A DNA stretch of 64,000 nt from NCBI GenBank assembly GCA_948567375.1, contig OX419755.1, positions 20,538,517-20,602,516 of the forward strand, read 5' to 3'. Positions 11,310-22,277 of this stretch are shown one piece after another. Every line of letters begins with the position of its first letter. Position 1 is the first letter of the stretch. The stretch is from Lunularia cruciata (taxonomy: Eukaryota; Streptophyta; Marchantiopsida; Lunulariales; Lunulariaceae). The notes below the pieces were generated by a model. The model was not told the DNA's origin. It did no database searches and saw only the letters and a program-made list of their open reading frames with translations. The translations under genes were made by a program, and so were the position numbers.

Positions 11310-12365
11310 ATGGTACATGGTCATCATACAACATGCAACAAGGAGTATAACACCTTTTCCTTCAAGGAAGGCCTTCTATTCCATGAGGACTGGATCTATG
11401 TTCTAGTCAAAGGTGATCTCCAACTTGTGCGCCTTGAAGAAGCCCATGATTTACCAATAGTTGTTCACATGGGTGTAGACAAGACCTTAAGTACCCTCCA
11501 ATGCCAATGGAAGTGGCCATGACACAAGATATTTGGGAGTTTGTCCAATCGTATGAGAGTTGCCAATGCAATAAGGCCAAACCAGAAACTGAGTAGACTC
11601 CTTCATCCACTCCCTATTCCATCTACTCATTGAGAATATGTGAGCTTAGATCTCATCACCTCCTTACCCAAGACAAAGCAAGGTCATCCAAAAATTATGG
11701 TGTTTGTGGATAAGCTTAGTAAGCAAATCCATTTGGCACCAATGGTTGAAATTGTGAATGCTCCAACCTTGGCACAAATCTACTTCAATAATATATTCAA
11801 GCATTATGGGATGTCGTGTCTACTTATCTCTAACCGTGATCCTTACTTCATTGGAAAGTTTTGGCAAGCATTCTTTCATATACTCAGCACCAAGCCTTCT
11901 TTGTCCATAGCCTATCATCCCCAAATTGATAGACAAACTGAACGTGCAAATTGCACCTTGGAAGATATGCTTTGTGCCTTTGTCAACATTCACTCTACCA
12001 ATTGGGATGAATGTCTTACAGCAATGGAGTTTGCATACAATAATTCTGAATAGGCAAGCACCAAATTCTCTCCTTTCTTTCTCAATTTTGGCCAAGATCC
12101 ACTTGTTCTAGATTCCCTTCTTGCTCCTCCTCCATCTCATGTCCCTCATACTTCCACCTTCTTGACCACCATCTACCAATCCTTCCAACAAGCCAAATCT
12201 CATCTCCTTGTTGCTCAAAATCCGAAGAAACAATATGTGGATCACCATCTTCGTGATCTCAACTTACAAGTTGGTGATAAGGTCATGCTCTCATCCAATA
12301 ACCTCCCTCCCCCACTTGATACCCATGTTTGTAAACTTGCCCCTAATTGGATTATGACCCTTTGA
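11310..12365 (+). pseudogene. A2 integrase
   Basis: The zinc-binding N-domain is partly preserved (EEAHDLPIVVHMGVDKTLST). The catalytic core is in one 138-codon frame at 11640-12053: SLDLITSLPKTKQG (Asp), LLISNRDPYFIGKFWQAFF (second Asp in NRDP), and RQTERANCTLEDMLC (Glu). The C-terminal segment QYVDHHLRDLNLQVGDKVML follows. This is the best-kept integrase core in family A here. Confidence 0.88.
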
Positions 12366-12509
12366 TGTCACCCAAATTGTCTTTATTGTTGCTTATTGAC
12401 CTGTCTTGCCTTGTCATATGTGCATCTATCCTATCTTTCATATTTCCAAGTTGAAACCCTTTGTTCCTAACCCATCTTCTTTTTCCTCTTGATTCCAACC
12501 TCCCTCACC

Positions 12510-12715
12510 TCCTATCCCTATCAATGATCATGAGGAGTACAAACATGATTGTATTATCATATGTTGCCACATTCAACAAGGTCGTAGACAACATACGGAG
12601 TACAAGGTCCTTTAGAAAAGGTATCCACTTCATGATGCCACATGGAAACCTCCTTCTCATCTCCAAAATGCACAATTGGCCATCCAAGAGTTCAAAGCTT
12701 TATTGGCTATGAGGA
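12510..12715 (+). pseudogene. A2 chromodomain
   Basis: Translation gives CCHIQQGRRQHTEYKVL and KRYPLHDATWKPPSHLQNAQ, a chromodomain of the Ty3/gypsy type. The highly conserved WKGYP is changed to stop-KRYP, and WEP to WKP. It would have bound methylated histone tails. Confidence 0.75.
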
Positions 12716-12741
12716 CATCACCAACTAGCAATGGGGGAATA

Positions 12742-13168
12742 TGTAACAATATGGAGTTTGATGATGTAGTTAGGAGAACTAACACAGTAGCAAGTAAGAC
12801 AAATTAGACTATAATATTTTAAAAGTATCTACAAAGCTTCTTGGGGAGCTTCGTTGCTAGCTTAGCTTGCACCTCAAGTAAGTAGCTTCTAGAAGGAAGC
12901 TTTTAGAAGCTTCCAACTAGCTTAGCTTGCATGCCAAATAAGCGACTTCTAGAAAGAAGCTTCTTGAGAAGCTTCCCAATTAGCTTGGCTTGCACTCCAA
13001 GAAAGCAATTCAAGGGAAGCTTCTTGAGAAGCTTCTCAAGAGCCTTGTAGGATCCCTATAAATACAAGAGCCAAAGCTCATGCTAGGCATTTGGAGTTTT
13101 CCCTTGTTCACGTATCCCAATGTGAGCTTCTATTTTCCTATTTCTCTCCTCAGTCTTGGTCTGTTATA
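12742..13168 (+). repeat. A2 3' LTR
   Basis: 427 bp, starts tgtaacaatatgg, ends ttata (CA lost). It is preceded by the purine-rich gcaatgggggaata (12728-12741, polypurine tract). TATA-like ctataaatac near 13057. Three direct repeats of about 60 bp in its middle carry aagcttcttgagaagctt palindromes. Confidence 0.9.
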
Positions 13169-13968
13169 CTTCCTTTCCTTTGCCAACATTGATGTTTTCC
13201 AAGCATCGTACCATATGAGGGCTTTATTGGTCAAGTATACACATGCAAATATGCCAACAAAACAATCAATGATTTCAATTGTAAACAATAAAAAGTATTG
13301 ATTCATTCTTCAAATCCACTTCTCTACAACTCCCATGGAATGTTGTTCCTTGTAGGGCTTGATGTTGCAAATCTTCTTTATCCATAATAACAATGTGGCC
13401 TCATTGTTGATCAAGGTCAATGTTCTTGGCATGAGTGACACTCTATGTGCTTTAGTTGTTGGTATTGGGTTTTGGGATGACTCCCCTTTGTGCATTGCCA
13501 AATCATTCCTGAAGGTACATACTTGACTTTGCAATGCCTCCATGGCATCTTGATCTCTTGAAACTTGTTCAACATTCCTTGCATTCCTTGCATCAATCCT
13601 GCAACTATGGATCCATGATTCCTATACACAACACTACCCAATCATTACTTCCTTCTTCAATAGAGATTTCATATGATCAGTCTAGAGAGAGCATAGACTA
13701 TTGGAACTACCATTGGTAATTAAGAGGCTATCACTTGTTGATAGTATTCTTCACCAAAATTGAGGACTACAAAATTCCTAACATTACTTCAAGTCTGACC
13801 ACATAACGGATTTCTATTTGAGTGTTGAAAGGGAGAGGATTTGGTATATTAAAATCCATCATAATAGATCATCAAATCCCACTATCATAGAACACCATAG
13901 GCAGAGTCATGTTAGTAGGCCATGTTCTTCCAAGAGGAGTGATCTGCTCTCTTGGATTGAAACACTTG
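13169..13968 (-). pseudogene. B gag, N-terminal half
   Basis: Minus-strand translation of 13175-13645 matches the C gag segment 33660-34070, for example MEALQSQVCTFRNDLAMHKG beside TIETLQSQVQILRNDQAMQE in C, and NNEATLLLWIKKICNIKPYK. The junction with A2 lies at 13168/13169, where the duplication cttcc begins. Decayed by frameshifts. Confidence 0.82.
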
Positions 13969-13979
13969 CTTTGATACCA
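13968..13979 (-). other. B primer-binding site
   Basis: On the minus strand this reads tggtatcaaagc. It differs at one base from tggtatcagagc, the usual plant site complementary to the 3' end of initiator-Met tRNA, and lies one base from the 5' LTR. Confidence 0.85.
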
Positions 13980-13980
13980 G

Positions 13981-14716
13981 TGTAATTTTCCAAAGATATG
14001 AGGACTTAAGAGAAATACATAATTTCACACTCAACCTCCAATGCTCCCAAAGGAGCACCTTGACTGTATTATATAGCAAAGTAGACTTCCCCAAAGGAAG
14101 CTCCACCCTTGGATCAGATACATGGATTGGTGCATGTAAGCAATCTCTACCCTTAGATTAGTTGCATGCATGGGTGACATGTCAGTTTTGATCCTATCTA
14201 ATGGGTCAAACCCTCTTTGACCAAAGAGAATCTTTTGAGAATCTTCTTGTACAAATTTCCAAATTGTATGGATGAAGTACCATTAGAAAGCTCTCAATGA
14301 GACAAACCCAAGAATAAAGAGGCTAACCTTTCCTTTGCATGGTGGGAATCTGCACATTTTTTAGGCCTAATTCATTTGTTTAAGCCTCCAAATTGACTCT
14401 AAAGTTTTTAGGCTATTTTTGACTCATACCTTATTAGTAGAAGTCCTCTTTTGGTGACACTTCTATATGATCTACCTAGCCCATCATGTATATAACATCC
14501 TTCCATATGTTACCGAGCTAATTTTCATCTCTAGATGATATGTCAAGCTTTTGGTATTAAAATGTTAGGCTATTTTTGGTTCTTGCCCTATTAATAGAAG
14601 TACTCTTTTGGTGTCACCTCTATCTAATCTACCTAACCTATCATATATAAAATTCTTTCAGATATTACCAAGCTAATTTTCACCTCTAGCTAATATATCT
14701 AGTTACTGGTATTATA
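13981..14716 (-). repeat. B 5' LTR
   Basis: A 736-bp LTR matching 2875-3623 in the same orientation. Its outer end reads ggtattata on the plus strand (the CA end has mutated to TA). It has the same internal duplication and the same LTR-promoter region. It diverges clearly from the other LTR, so B is old. Confidence 0.9.
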
Positions 14717-15540
14717 CTTATCATCTTCAAATTGATGTGCAAACCAAATGTACCAATTGCACCTTGGAAGACATGCTTTGTGCCTTTGTTGATGTTCACC
14801 ATACTTAGGATGAATGCCTTGTGGCTGTTGAATTTAACTTCAATAACTCCAAGTAGACAAGCACTAGATTCTCTCCTTTTCCCTTTATTTTGGCCAAGAT
14901 CCACTTGTTCCAAATTCCCTTCTTGCTCCTCCTCCATCTCATGTTCCTCATACTTCTACTTTTTTTACCACAATATCCCACTCCTTATAAGAAGCCAAAT
15001 CTCATCTCATTGTTGCTCAAAATTGTCAAAATCAATATGCAGACCAACATTGTCATGCTCTCATCTTTCAACTAAGTAATAAGGTCATGTTTTCTTCTAG
15101 TAGCCTACTCCTTCCCTCGGTACCCAAGTTTGTAAACTTGCTCCTAATTTGATAGGTCCATTTGATGTCACCCAAATGATTTCACTTGTTACTTATCGAC
15201 TTGCCTTGCTTTGCCATATCCAAATCCATCCTATCTTTCATATTTCCAACTTGAAACTCTTTGTTTCTAATCTATCTTCCTTTTCCACTCATGTCAAACC
15301 CCTTCCTCTTCCCATCCTTATCAATGATTATGAAGAGTATGAAGTTGATTGGATCCTTGCACATTGCCACATTCAACATGACCGTCAATAATATATTGAG
15401 TTACAAAGCCCTTTGGAAAGAGTATCTCCTTCATGATACTACTTGGAAGCCTCTTTCTCACCTCCATAATGCACAAATGACCATCCAAGAGTTTGAAGCT
15501 TCCATGATGACAAGGACATCACCAACTAGCAGTGGAGGAA
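14717..15540 (+). pseudogene. A1 integrase C-terminal part and chromodomain
   Basis: This is the continuation of A1 after element B. CTLEDMLCAFVDVHH carries the third catalytic acidic residue (Glu) of the DDE triad. The frame then runs through the conserved 'FNFGQDPL'-type segment into the GPF/Y-like region near 15150. A chromodomain remnant follows at about 15320-15500 (LWKEYLLHDTTWKPLSHLHN in place of LWKGYPLHDVTWEP). The 5-bp duplication cttat (14717-14721) marks the right junction with B. Confidence 0.8.
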
Positions 15541-15542
15541 TA

Positions 15543-16011
15543 TGTAACAATATGGAGTTTACAGATGAGTTAGTTGAGACTAACAAAGAAGCAAATAGGT
15601 CAAATTAGTCAAGAATTATAAAAATATACTAAAAGCATCTAAGAAGCATCTAGGTACCTTCCAAGTATTGAGTAATGTGTATGCCAAGTAGTGACTTCTA
15701 GGAGAAAGCCTCTCAAGAAGCTTCACGGCTAGCTTAACTTTATATGCCAAGTAGGTGGCTTCTAGAAGGAAGCTTCTTGGGAAGCTTCTTAACTAGCTTA
15801 GCTTGCACGCCAAGTAGATGGCTTAGCTTGCACTCCAAGAAGATGGCTTTTAGGAATTTTCTAAGAAGTTTCTCAAGACCCTTGTATGTTCTCTATAAAT
15901 ACCAAAGCCCAAGCTCATGCAAGAAATTCAAAGTTTCCCCTATTCAAGAGTCTCAATGTAATCTTTCACTCCAATCTTCCATTCTCCTTTTTCTCTCCTT
16001 GGTCTTTTACA
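15543..16011 (+). repeat. A1 3' LTR
   Basis: A 469-bp LTR that begins tgtaacaatatgg and ends ttttaca, with the TG...CA ends shared by all family-A LTRs here. A purine-rich stretch (agcagtggaggaata) stands directly before it as the polypurine tract. It has the family's short direct repeats built around aagcttcttgagaagctt-like palindromes, and a TATA-like ctataaatac near 15892. Confidence 0.9.
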
Positions 16012-17054
16012 TCTTCTACGTTGGTGATATTATAGGCCAATGATCATCCACTAGACCAATGGTATCATTTTGGAATTCTTTGTTCACAAATATTAGCCCT
16101 ATAGTCTTCACAATTAAGAAATCATGATCACAAGATCACAAAGATCATGATCACAAGAATCACAACCATGAGGATTGTTGCCCTTGGATCCATGGGTTTG
16201 GAGGAGCCATGGTGTTTTCTTTTCATCTTCTTGTCCTCCTACACAATTAACTTCTAGCTCAATGGTAAATGATATAATCTCTTGTTTTAGCCTTAATAGC
16301 TTTCTTAAACTCTCATTATTCTATAAAACTTTGAGAAAAGAAAGAAAAAATGTACCATTAACATAAAGGTGGGTTGCTACATGTATGTAAATGAATTGCA
16401 AGGAATCAAAACTAATTTTGAGTAGAACTATAAGTAGTCAAACTTTGAGCCAAATGAGGCAAATGAAGAGAAACCTAAATTCTTCACTTCAGATTAGAAA
16501 GTTGGTTCCTCTAGTTTGGGATGCAAGAGAGATAGAGAGAGAGATGGGAGTGAGGAGGGAAGGAGCAGAGAGATTTTGGAAATTTTGAAGTACACCGGCA
16601 TATAAGAAACAAGTGAATAGATAATTCTTTCTATTTTCCAATTCTAATTTCAATGGTATTTCAATTGAAAATAATGAGTATTCAATAAAAATATTTGAGG
16701 ATATTTATTCTTTAAGTGTTTAGAGTGATGGAGCTAGATAGGTTTCTAATTACCACTCAATTGAACTTGTACATGATTCCTTGGATGATTTTATATGGTT
16801 CTTAATTCTGCTTATTCCTAAATTGGTGTCTTTGTTATATTAGAGTGCAACTTGCGGGGTAAAGAGAAGTGACAATAAGATTTTGTATACTTTGAGTATG
16901 TAATTAGGCTATCCTATATAGGAGTCTATTTATGATGCACATTGTAGATGACATAGTCAACTCCAAAATATTATAGATTCAACTCTAATGCAAGAGCATA
17001 AAATATAAGATTAGACTAGAAGAGATAATAAGAGCCTTATATCCTTTTTTATGT
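16012..17054. other. Stretch between A1 and A3, no gene recognised
   Basis: About 1 kb of AT-rich DNA. A short duplication occurs at 16121-16170 (two copies of gatcatgatcacaag-like sequence) and a purine-rich gagagaga-like patch near 16528-16590. I see no coding pattern. The last five bases (tatgt) are the left target duplication of A3; the sequence continues beyond A3 at 22664. Confidence 0.6.
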
Positions 17055-17466
17055 TGTAATAATATGGATTTTAGCAACAAAGTTAGTAGGGCTAAAGAAG
17101 TAGCAAATAAGACAAATTAGACTAGAATAATCTAGAAGTATCTAAGAAGCTTCTTGGGAAGCTTCTCAGCTAGCTTAGCTTGCACCTCAAGTAAGTAGCT
17201 TCTAGAAGCTTCCAACTAGCTTACCTTGCATGCCAAGTAAGCGACTTCTAGAAAGAAGCTTCTTGAGAAGCTTCCTAATTAACTTAGCTTGCACTCCAAG
17301 AAAGCGGCTCAAGAAAGTTTCTTGAGAAGCTTCTCAAGAGCCTTGTATGATCCTTATAAATACAAGAGCCAAAGCTTATGCTAGGCATTTGGAGTTTTAT
17401 CTCATTCAAGTGTCCCAATGTGAGCTTCCATTCTCCTATTTCTCTCCTTGGTCACGGCCTTTTACA
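17055..17466 (+). repeat. A3 5' LTR
   Basis: 412 bp, starts tgtaataatatgg, ends ttttaca. U3 carries three direct repeats of about 60 bp with aagcttcttgagaagctt-type palindromes (17151-17342). A TATA-like cttataaatac stands at about 17352. It is followed by the primer-binding site tggtatcaag at 17468. Confidence 0.92.
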
Positions 17467-17467
17467 T

Positions 17468-17478
17468 TGGTATCAAGT
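17468..17478 (+). other. A3 primer-binding site
   Basis: tggtatcaagt, one base after the LTR. It is the initiator-Met tRNA type, one base shorter than in A2. Confidence 0.75.
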
Positions 17479-17699
17479 AGGGATGAGATGGATGGATTTA
17501 TGGACTTCCACCAAACCATTGGGATTTTCATGTCCAGATATTACCCAAACATCATTTCACCCAATTCATCACCTCACTTTTTGGGCAGAATTTTCTCTAT
17601 ATGATCACCTTCTTTGAGGAACCATTGATACTTCCAATTGTAACTTATGGGGACCGGTGCTACATCCATGTGTTAATCAATTAGATAAATTTAGAGTAG

Positions 17700-18640
17700 T
17701 GGGATAGAGTAGTAGCTATGGCGGCAATACCGGACGTTATTCTTACAATGCAGCAACAAATCAAGCATCTTATTTGATTTTTGGATCAACGAGTGCTGCA
17801 ACAACAAGAACGTATAAAGAGAGCACCAATTTGAGATGGAGAAGATTGCATTTGATTTCCAAATCCCAAGGTGTTTGAAGGCAAGAATCTTTTGAGAATA
17901 ATGGAGAATTTTGTGTTTGACTGCAAACGTTACTTCAAAGCAACCAACCTTCAAGAAAAACAAAAACAAATTCTCTTGGCTTCTAGCCAATTGGATGGTG
18001 TTGCAAAACTTTGGTGGCAATTTCGAGTGGAGCAAGCTGAACAACAGATTATTGCACCAGTTTTGACATGGGCAGAATTCAAGGATGCAATACTTGGTCA
18101 ATTTTAAACTATAAATGCCACCCGAGTTGCACAAGATAAACCGACAAAGTTGAAGCAAATTGGCTCTATAAGGAGCTAATCACACAATTTTAGAACATTA
18201 TCATGCAAATTCTAGATATACAAGAAGATGAAGTTCTGGATTGATTTGTGTGGGGATTGAAGGCACAAACCAAATTGGAGGTGACCATGCAGGAAACACA
18301 AAACATAAAAGAAGCCATGCAATTGGCTAAGCGCTTTGATTCCTTGGTTATGACAATTTGGTCTTGACCTTGATCTATACAAAGCCAACCAGTACACTAC
18401 ATATGGGTGGAGAACCCGATACCAATGGAGATTGATGCTATCCAACGGAGACCACTTGGTACAGCGGATAGAGAAAGATTGCAACAAAATGGAGGTTTTT
18501 TTTATTGTTGCCAAGTTGGACATTGCATTGTTGAATGTCCATTCAATAATGGGCGACCTCAACAAGTTTCGCAAATGGAGTTTGTGGAACAGAATGATCT
18601 TGGAAACAAGGAATCCCAATAGGAAGATTTCAAGCCACCT
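17700..18640 (+). pseudogene. A3 gag with degenerate zinc knuckle
   Basis: The clearest gag in family A: a 79-codon frame at 17871-18107 (MFEGKNLLRIMENFVFDCKR, later LDGVAKLWWQFRVEQAEQ) is the capsid-like retrotransposon gag domain. The MEIDAIQRRPLGTADRERLQ segment and a nucleocapsid knuckle FFYCCQVGHCIVEC (about 18496-18540) follow in the frame starting at 18407. The knuckle keeps Cys-His-Cys but has Phe at the first Cys position. Stops near 18107 and 18240 break the reading. Confidence 0.88.
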
Positions 18641-18649
18641 ATTGGGAGC

Positions 18650-19003
18650 TTGATCAATTCCAATGGGATTGAAAGCTTGACCTATGCAAGTTTGCTTCAC
18701 TTGCAAGGTACAATATCTAATCGGGGTTGTAAGATTTTGGTTGATTTTGGAAGTTATGAGAATTGCATGTCTATGCAAGAAGCGAAGGAATTGGGTATTC
18801 CTATCAAGCCTGTAATTGGAAGTAGATTAATAATGGCGGATGGTAGAAAGGGTTATGCATTTTGTACCTCACATCCTATTACTTTTAAGATTGGGAAGGA
18901 GTATTTGGAATGTATGAGGTTTGGAGTTGCACCTCTACATGATGATGTCATTCTAGGACTACCTTGGCTTGAACGTCATAAGGTTCAATTTGATTGGACC
19001 TGA
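18650..19003 (+). pseudogene. A3 aspartic protease domain
   Basis: A 118-codon open frame: LVDFGSYENCMSMQEAKELG (active-site DFGS) and APLHDDVILGLPWLERHKV. The third active-site residue Ser has become Tyr compared with DFGSS in A1/A2. Its length and position are the same as in A2. Confidence 0.85.
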
Positions 19004-19090
19004 CAACAAATTCAAGTACAACACCAAGGTAGGAATTTTTTATTAGGTTATCTTGCACCTCTAAGTAAGACACCTAGGAATAGTCAGTCC

Positions 19091-19270
19091 CAAGATAGGA
19101 AGTTAGTTGAGAAGGTAGCCATAGATCATGCCTTGAAGGAAGAGGAGCCCCAAGATGGGAAGTTTGCCAGGAAGGTAACCATGGAGCAAGCTTTGAAGAG
19201 AAGTGAGTCCCTAGATGGGAAGTATGTTAGTGAAGCAGCCATAGAGCAAGCTTTAGAGGAAGATAGATGT
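19091..19270 (+). repeat. A3 three 60-bp in-frame repeats between protease and RT
   Basis: Units start at 19091, 19151 and 19211 with an exact 60-bp spacing. They encode DRKLVEKVAIDHALKEEEPQ, DGKFARKVTMEQALKRSESL and DGKYVSEAAIEQALEEDR. The block is open in one frame (19133-19357) together with the start of the RT linker. Function unknown; it may be a flexible charged linker. Confidence 0.88.
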
Positions 19271-19359
19271 ATTTTTGTAGTGGGGATCAAGTTGATTTCA
19301 CAAGGACAATCAAAGGAGAGCGGAGAAGGTGATTCTCATCAAGCAAGGGTTGATTAGAT

Positions 19360-20750
19360 AGGTCAAGAGTTTGCGGACATATTTCTAGATGATCTACCAA
19401 AGGGATTACCTTCCAATCGTGGTATGCCCTTCAAGATTGAGTTATTGCTAGGGAGTACTCTAGTGAGTTGACCAATGTATAGGCTTTCACCAAAGTGAGA
19501 GGAGTTCTCAAGAGTTGGAGGATTTGCAAACAACACTTACGGAGTTGTTTGCAAGGAGTTGAGAAGGAATTTATATGACATAGTTCCTCTCCTTGGAGAG
19601 CACTAGTACTATTTGTTCCAAAGAAGGATGGAGGACTTTGTTTCTATATTGATTATTGTAGGCTCAATAAGCAAACCATCAAGAATGCATATCCTTGCCT
19701 CGTATTGATGACTTGCTTGATCAATTGAGTGGAGCGCAATACTTTTCCAAACTGGATCTTTGTAGTGGCTATTGGCAAATCTCCATTGATAAGGAGGATG
19801 TGCAAAATATTACCTTTTGCACAAGGTATGGGCATTTTGAGTAGAGAGTTCTACCTTTTGGGCTCACTAATGCTCCAACGGTCTTCATGGATTAGATGCA
19901 TTGGATGTTAAATGGACTATTGGATTGATATGTGGTGGTGTTCTTGGATGATATCTTAATCTATAGCAAGATAAAGGCAAAACACATGAATCACATACGA
20001 GAAGTCCTAAGACAACTACGACAATGGAAATTTTATTGCAAGAAGTCAAAGTGTGCCTTTTGGCAAAAGGAAGTTACCTTCTTGGGTCACAAGATCTCAT
20101 CATAGCAGATCAAGATGGAAGAGGAGAAAATCAAGGCCATTATTGATTGGCCTACTCCAAAGGACGCTATAGAAGTACAAACATTTAATAGATTGGCCAG
20201 TTTTTACCAACGGTTCATTCATTATTATGCTCATGTGGTTGCGCCATTAACTGACCTCTTGGAGAAGAACTTGAGCTTCCAATGGACCACCAAGCACAAA
20301 GAAGCATTCTAGAAGTTGAAACATATGGTGTCTTCAAGACCCATCCTTCAACCGTATGGTCTTCAGCTACCCTATGTGGTTGATTCTGATGCTTCTAACT
20401 TTGCAATTAGAGTCACTTTGCAATAGAAATTCCTAGATGGACTACATCCCATTGCCTTTGTGTCTTGCCGACTAAATATGGCTGAACAAAATTACTTTGC
20501 TCAAGACCAAGAACAACTTGCAATGGTATATGCAACCAAGGTATGGAGGCATTATTCTTGGGAAAACAAGTGATCATGCAAACTGATCACAAATGAGTGT
20601 TGCAAACCTTACACTTGGAACACATGAAGAGTTGACATTATCAATGGGAGGAACAAATCCAATTGTTTGACATCAAACTTGAGTAGAAACCAGGTCAAGT
20701 CCATGTCATCCCTAATGCTCTATCATGACGACTTGATTTGAAGTCTTTTT
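19360..20750 (+). pseudogene. A3 reverse transcriptase and RNase H
   Basis: RT segments in order: GQEFADIFLDDLPKGLP, then an insertion-like duplication of about 40 bp (19490-19560, gagttg/gcaa motifs repeated), [20 protein letters not shown], the catalytic VVVFLDDILIYSK at about 19933-19970, and EEEKIKAIIDWPTPKDAIEV. RNase H: LPYVVDSDASNFAIRVTL, NYFAQDQEQLAMVYATKVWR, and TDHK. A one-base loss near 19690 shifts frame. Confidence 0.88.
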
Positions 20751-20829
20751 CTCTCATCATGGGAGCAATTACGATGGTGTCAATTGACTCCAAGGTCCAA
20801 AAAGAGTTTTGGTCAACGCTATAACACGA

Positions 20830-21700
20830 TCCCTTCTTCCAAATGGTACATGGTCATCTTACAACATGTGACAAGGAGTACAACACCTTCTCCTTCAAGG
20901 AAGGCCTTATATTCCATGGGGACCGGATCTATGTTCTAGCTAAAGGTGATCTCCAACTTATATGCCTTCAAGAAGCCCATAATTTACCAATAGTTGGGCA
21001 CATGAGTGTAGACAAGACCTTAGGTACCCTCCAATGCCAATGGTGGTCGCCCAACATAACACAAGATGTTTGAGAGTTTTTCTAATTGTGTGAGAGCTAC
21101 CAACGTAACAAGGCTAGCAACCAAAAGCCGAGTGGAATCCTTCAACCACTCTCCATTCTATCCACTCGATGGGAACACGTGAGCTTGGATCTCATTACAT
21201 CTTTGCCCTAGACAAAGCAAGGACACATAGCAATTGTGGTGTTTGTGGATAAGCTCAATAAGCAAATCCACTTAGCACCAACCTTTGATACCGTGGATGC
21301 TCCAACCTTAGTGCAAATCTACTTTGACAATGTCTTCAAGCATCATGGGATGCCATGTGTACTCATCTCCGACCATGATCTTTGATTCACCGAGAAGTTT
21401 TGGCAAACACTCCTCCAAATACTTGCACCAAGCTTGCTTTGTCCACATCCTATCATCCTCAAACTAATGGACAAACCAAACTTTCAAATCATACCTTGGA
21501 GGATATGCTACGTGCATTTTTCAATGTCCATCATACCAATTGGGATGAATATCTTGCAGTTGCAAAATTTGCCTACAATAATTCCAAACAAGCAAGCACC
21601 GGATTTTCTCCTTTCTTTCTCAATTTTGGCCAAGATCCGCTACTTCCAGATTCTCTTCTTACTCTTCCTCCATCTTAGGTCCTTCATACTTCCACCTTCT
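20830..21700 (+). pseudogene. A3 integrase
   Basis: N-domain: LQEAHNLPIVGHMSVDKTLG. Core: SLDLITSLP (Asp, 21184), VLISDHDL (second Asp, DRD changed to DHD), SYHPQTNGQTKLSNHTLEDM (Glu of the triad at TLED; the usual TER is TKL). The tail FAYNNSKQASTGFSPFFLNF is intact. A frame of 98 codons covers 21382-21678. Confidence 0.85.
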
Positions 21701-22054
21701 TGACCACCATATCCCAATCCTTCCAACAAGCAAAATCTCACCTCCTTGTTGTCAAAATCGTCAAAAATAGTATATAGACCACCATCCTCGTGATCTCACT
21801 TTTGAATTTGGTGATAAAATCATGATATCCTCTAGTAACCTACCCCTCCTACTTGATACCCAAGTTCATTATCTCATCGCTAATTAGATAGGACCATTTG
21901 AGGTCACCCAAATCATCTCTCTTGTTGCTTATCAACTTGCCTTACCTTGACATATGCACATCCACCCTATCTTTCATATTTCCAAGTTGAAACCCTTTGT
22001 TCCTAACCTATCTTCTTTTTCCTCTTGTTTCCAACCTCATCCTCCTCCCATCCC

Positions 22055-22260
22055 TATCAATGATCATGAGGAGTAAAAATTTGATCGTATCCTTGTACTT
22101 TGCCACATTCAACAAGGACACCAACAACATACGGAGTATAAGGTCCTTTGGAAAGGGTATCCCCTTCATGATGTTACATGGGAACCTCTATTTCACTTCC
22201 AAAATGCATAGATGGCCATCTAGGAGTTTGAAGCTTCAATGGCAACAAGGAAGTCACCAA
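22055..22260 (+). pseudogene. A3 chromodomain
   Basis: Translation gives HIQQGHQQHTEYKVLWKGYP followed by LHDVTWEPLFHFQNA, a well-conserved chromodomain with the WKGYP and TWEP signatures. A stop stands in place of a residue shortly before it (gaggagtaaaaa). Confidence 0.85.
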
Positions 22261-22277
22261 CTAGTGGTGGAGGAATA

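Larger units (their letters stand above)
7604..13168 (+). mobile_element. Ty3/gypsy chromovirus A2, inserted in B
   Basis: A complete-length (5.57 kb) but decayed family-A element inside the gag of B. It is flanked by cttct (7599-7603) and cttcc (13169-13173), a 5-bp duplication with one change. It has a 5' LTR, PBS, gag, protease, a 60-bp repeat block, RT, RNase H, integrase, chromodomain, PPT and 3' LTR. It is the youngest of the three nested insertions by position. Confidence 0.94.
2875..14716 (-). mobile_element. Ty3/gypsy chromovirus B (minus strand), interrupted by A2
   Basis: A complete but decayed element on the minus strand. LTRs are at 2875-3623 (its 3' LTR) and 13981-14716 (its 5' LTR). 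Without the nested A2 (7604-13168) it is about 6.3 kb. It is flanked by cctat (2870-2874) and cttat (14717-14721), a 5-bp target duplication with one later change. The order on the minus strand is LTR, PBS, gag, zinc knuckle, protease, RT, RNase H, integrase, chromodomain, polypurine tract, LTR. It belongs to the same family as element C (32302-38903), with which it shares LTR structure and all domains. It is more decayed than C, with frameshifts as well as stops. Confidence 0.93.
1..16011 (+). mobile_element. Ty3/gypsy chromovirus A1 (left end outside window; split by element B)
   Basis: This is the outermost element of the nest. Its visible parts are 1-2874 and 14717-16011; everything between is the inserted minus-strand element B. 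The order gag, zinc knuckle, protease, RT, RNase H, integrase, chromodomain, LTR is that of a Ty3/gypsy chromovirus. All open frames are broken by stops and indels, so it is non-functional. The 5' LTR and the start of gag lie left of the window. The 3' LTR (15543-16011) matches the LTRs of A2 and A3. The sequence after it (tcttc) is the expected target-duplication position, but the left partner is not visible. The integrase reading resumes after B in the same order, which shows that B inserted into a pre-existing A1. Confidence 0.93.

Noticed and set aside
18212..18778. Minus-strand open frame of 188 codons
   Set aside because: It is antisense to the A3 gag/protease and matches no family; the plus strand has clear gag.
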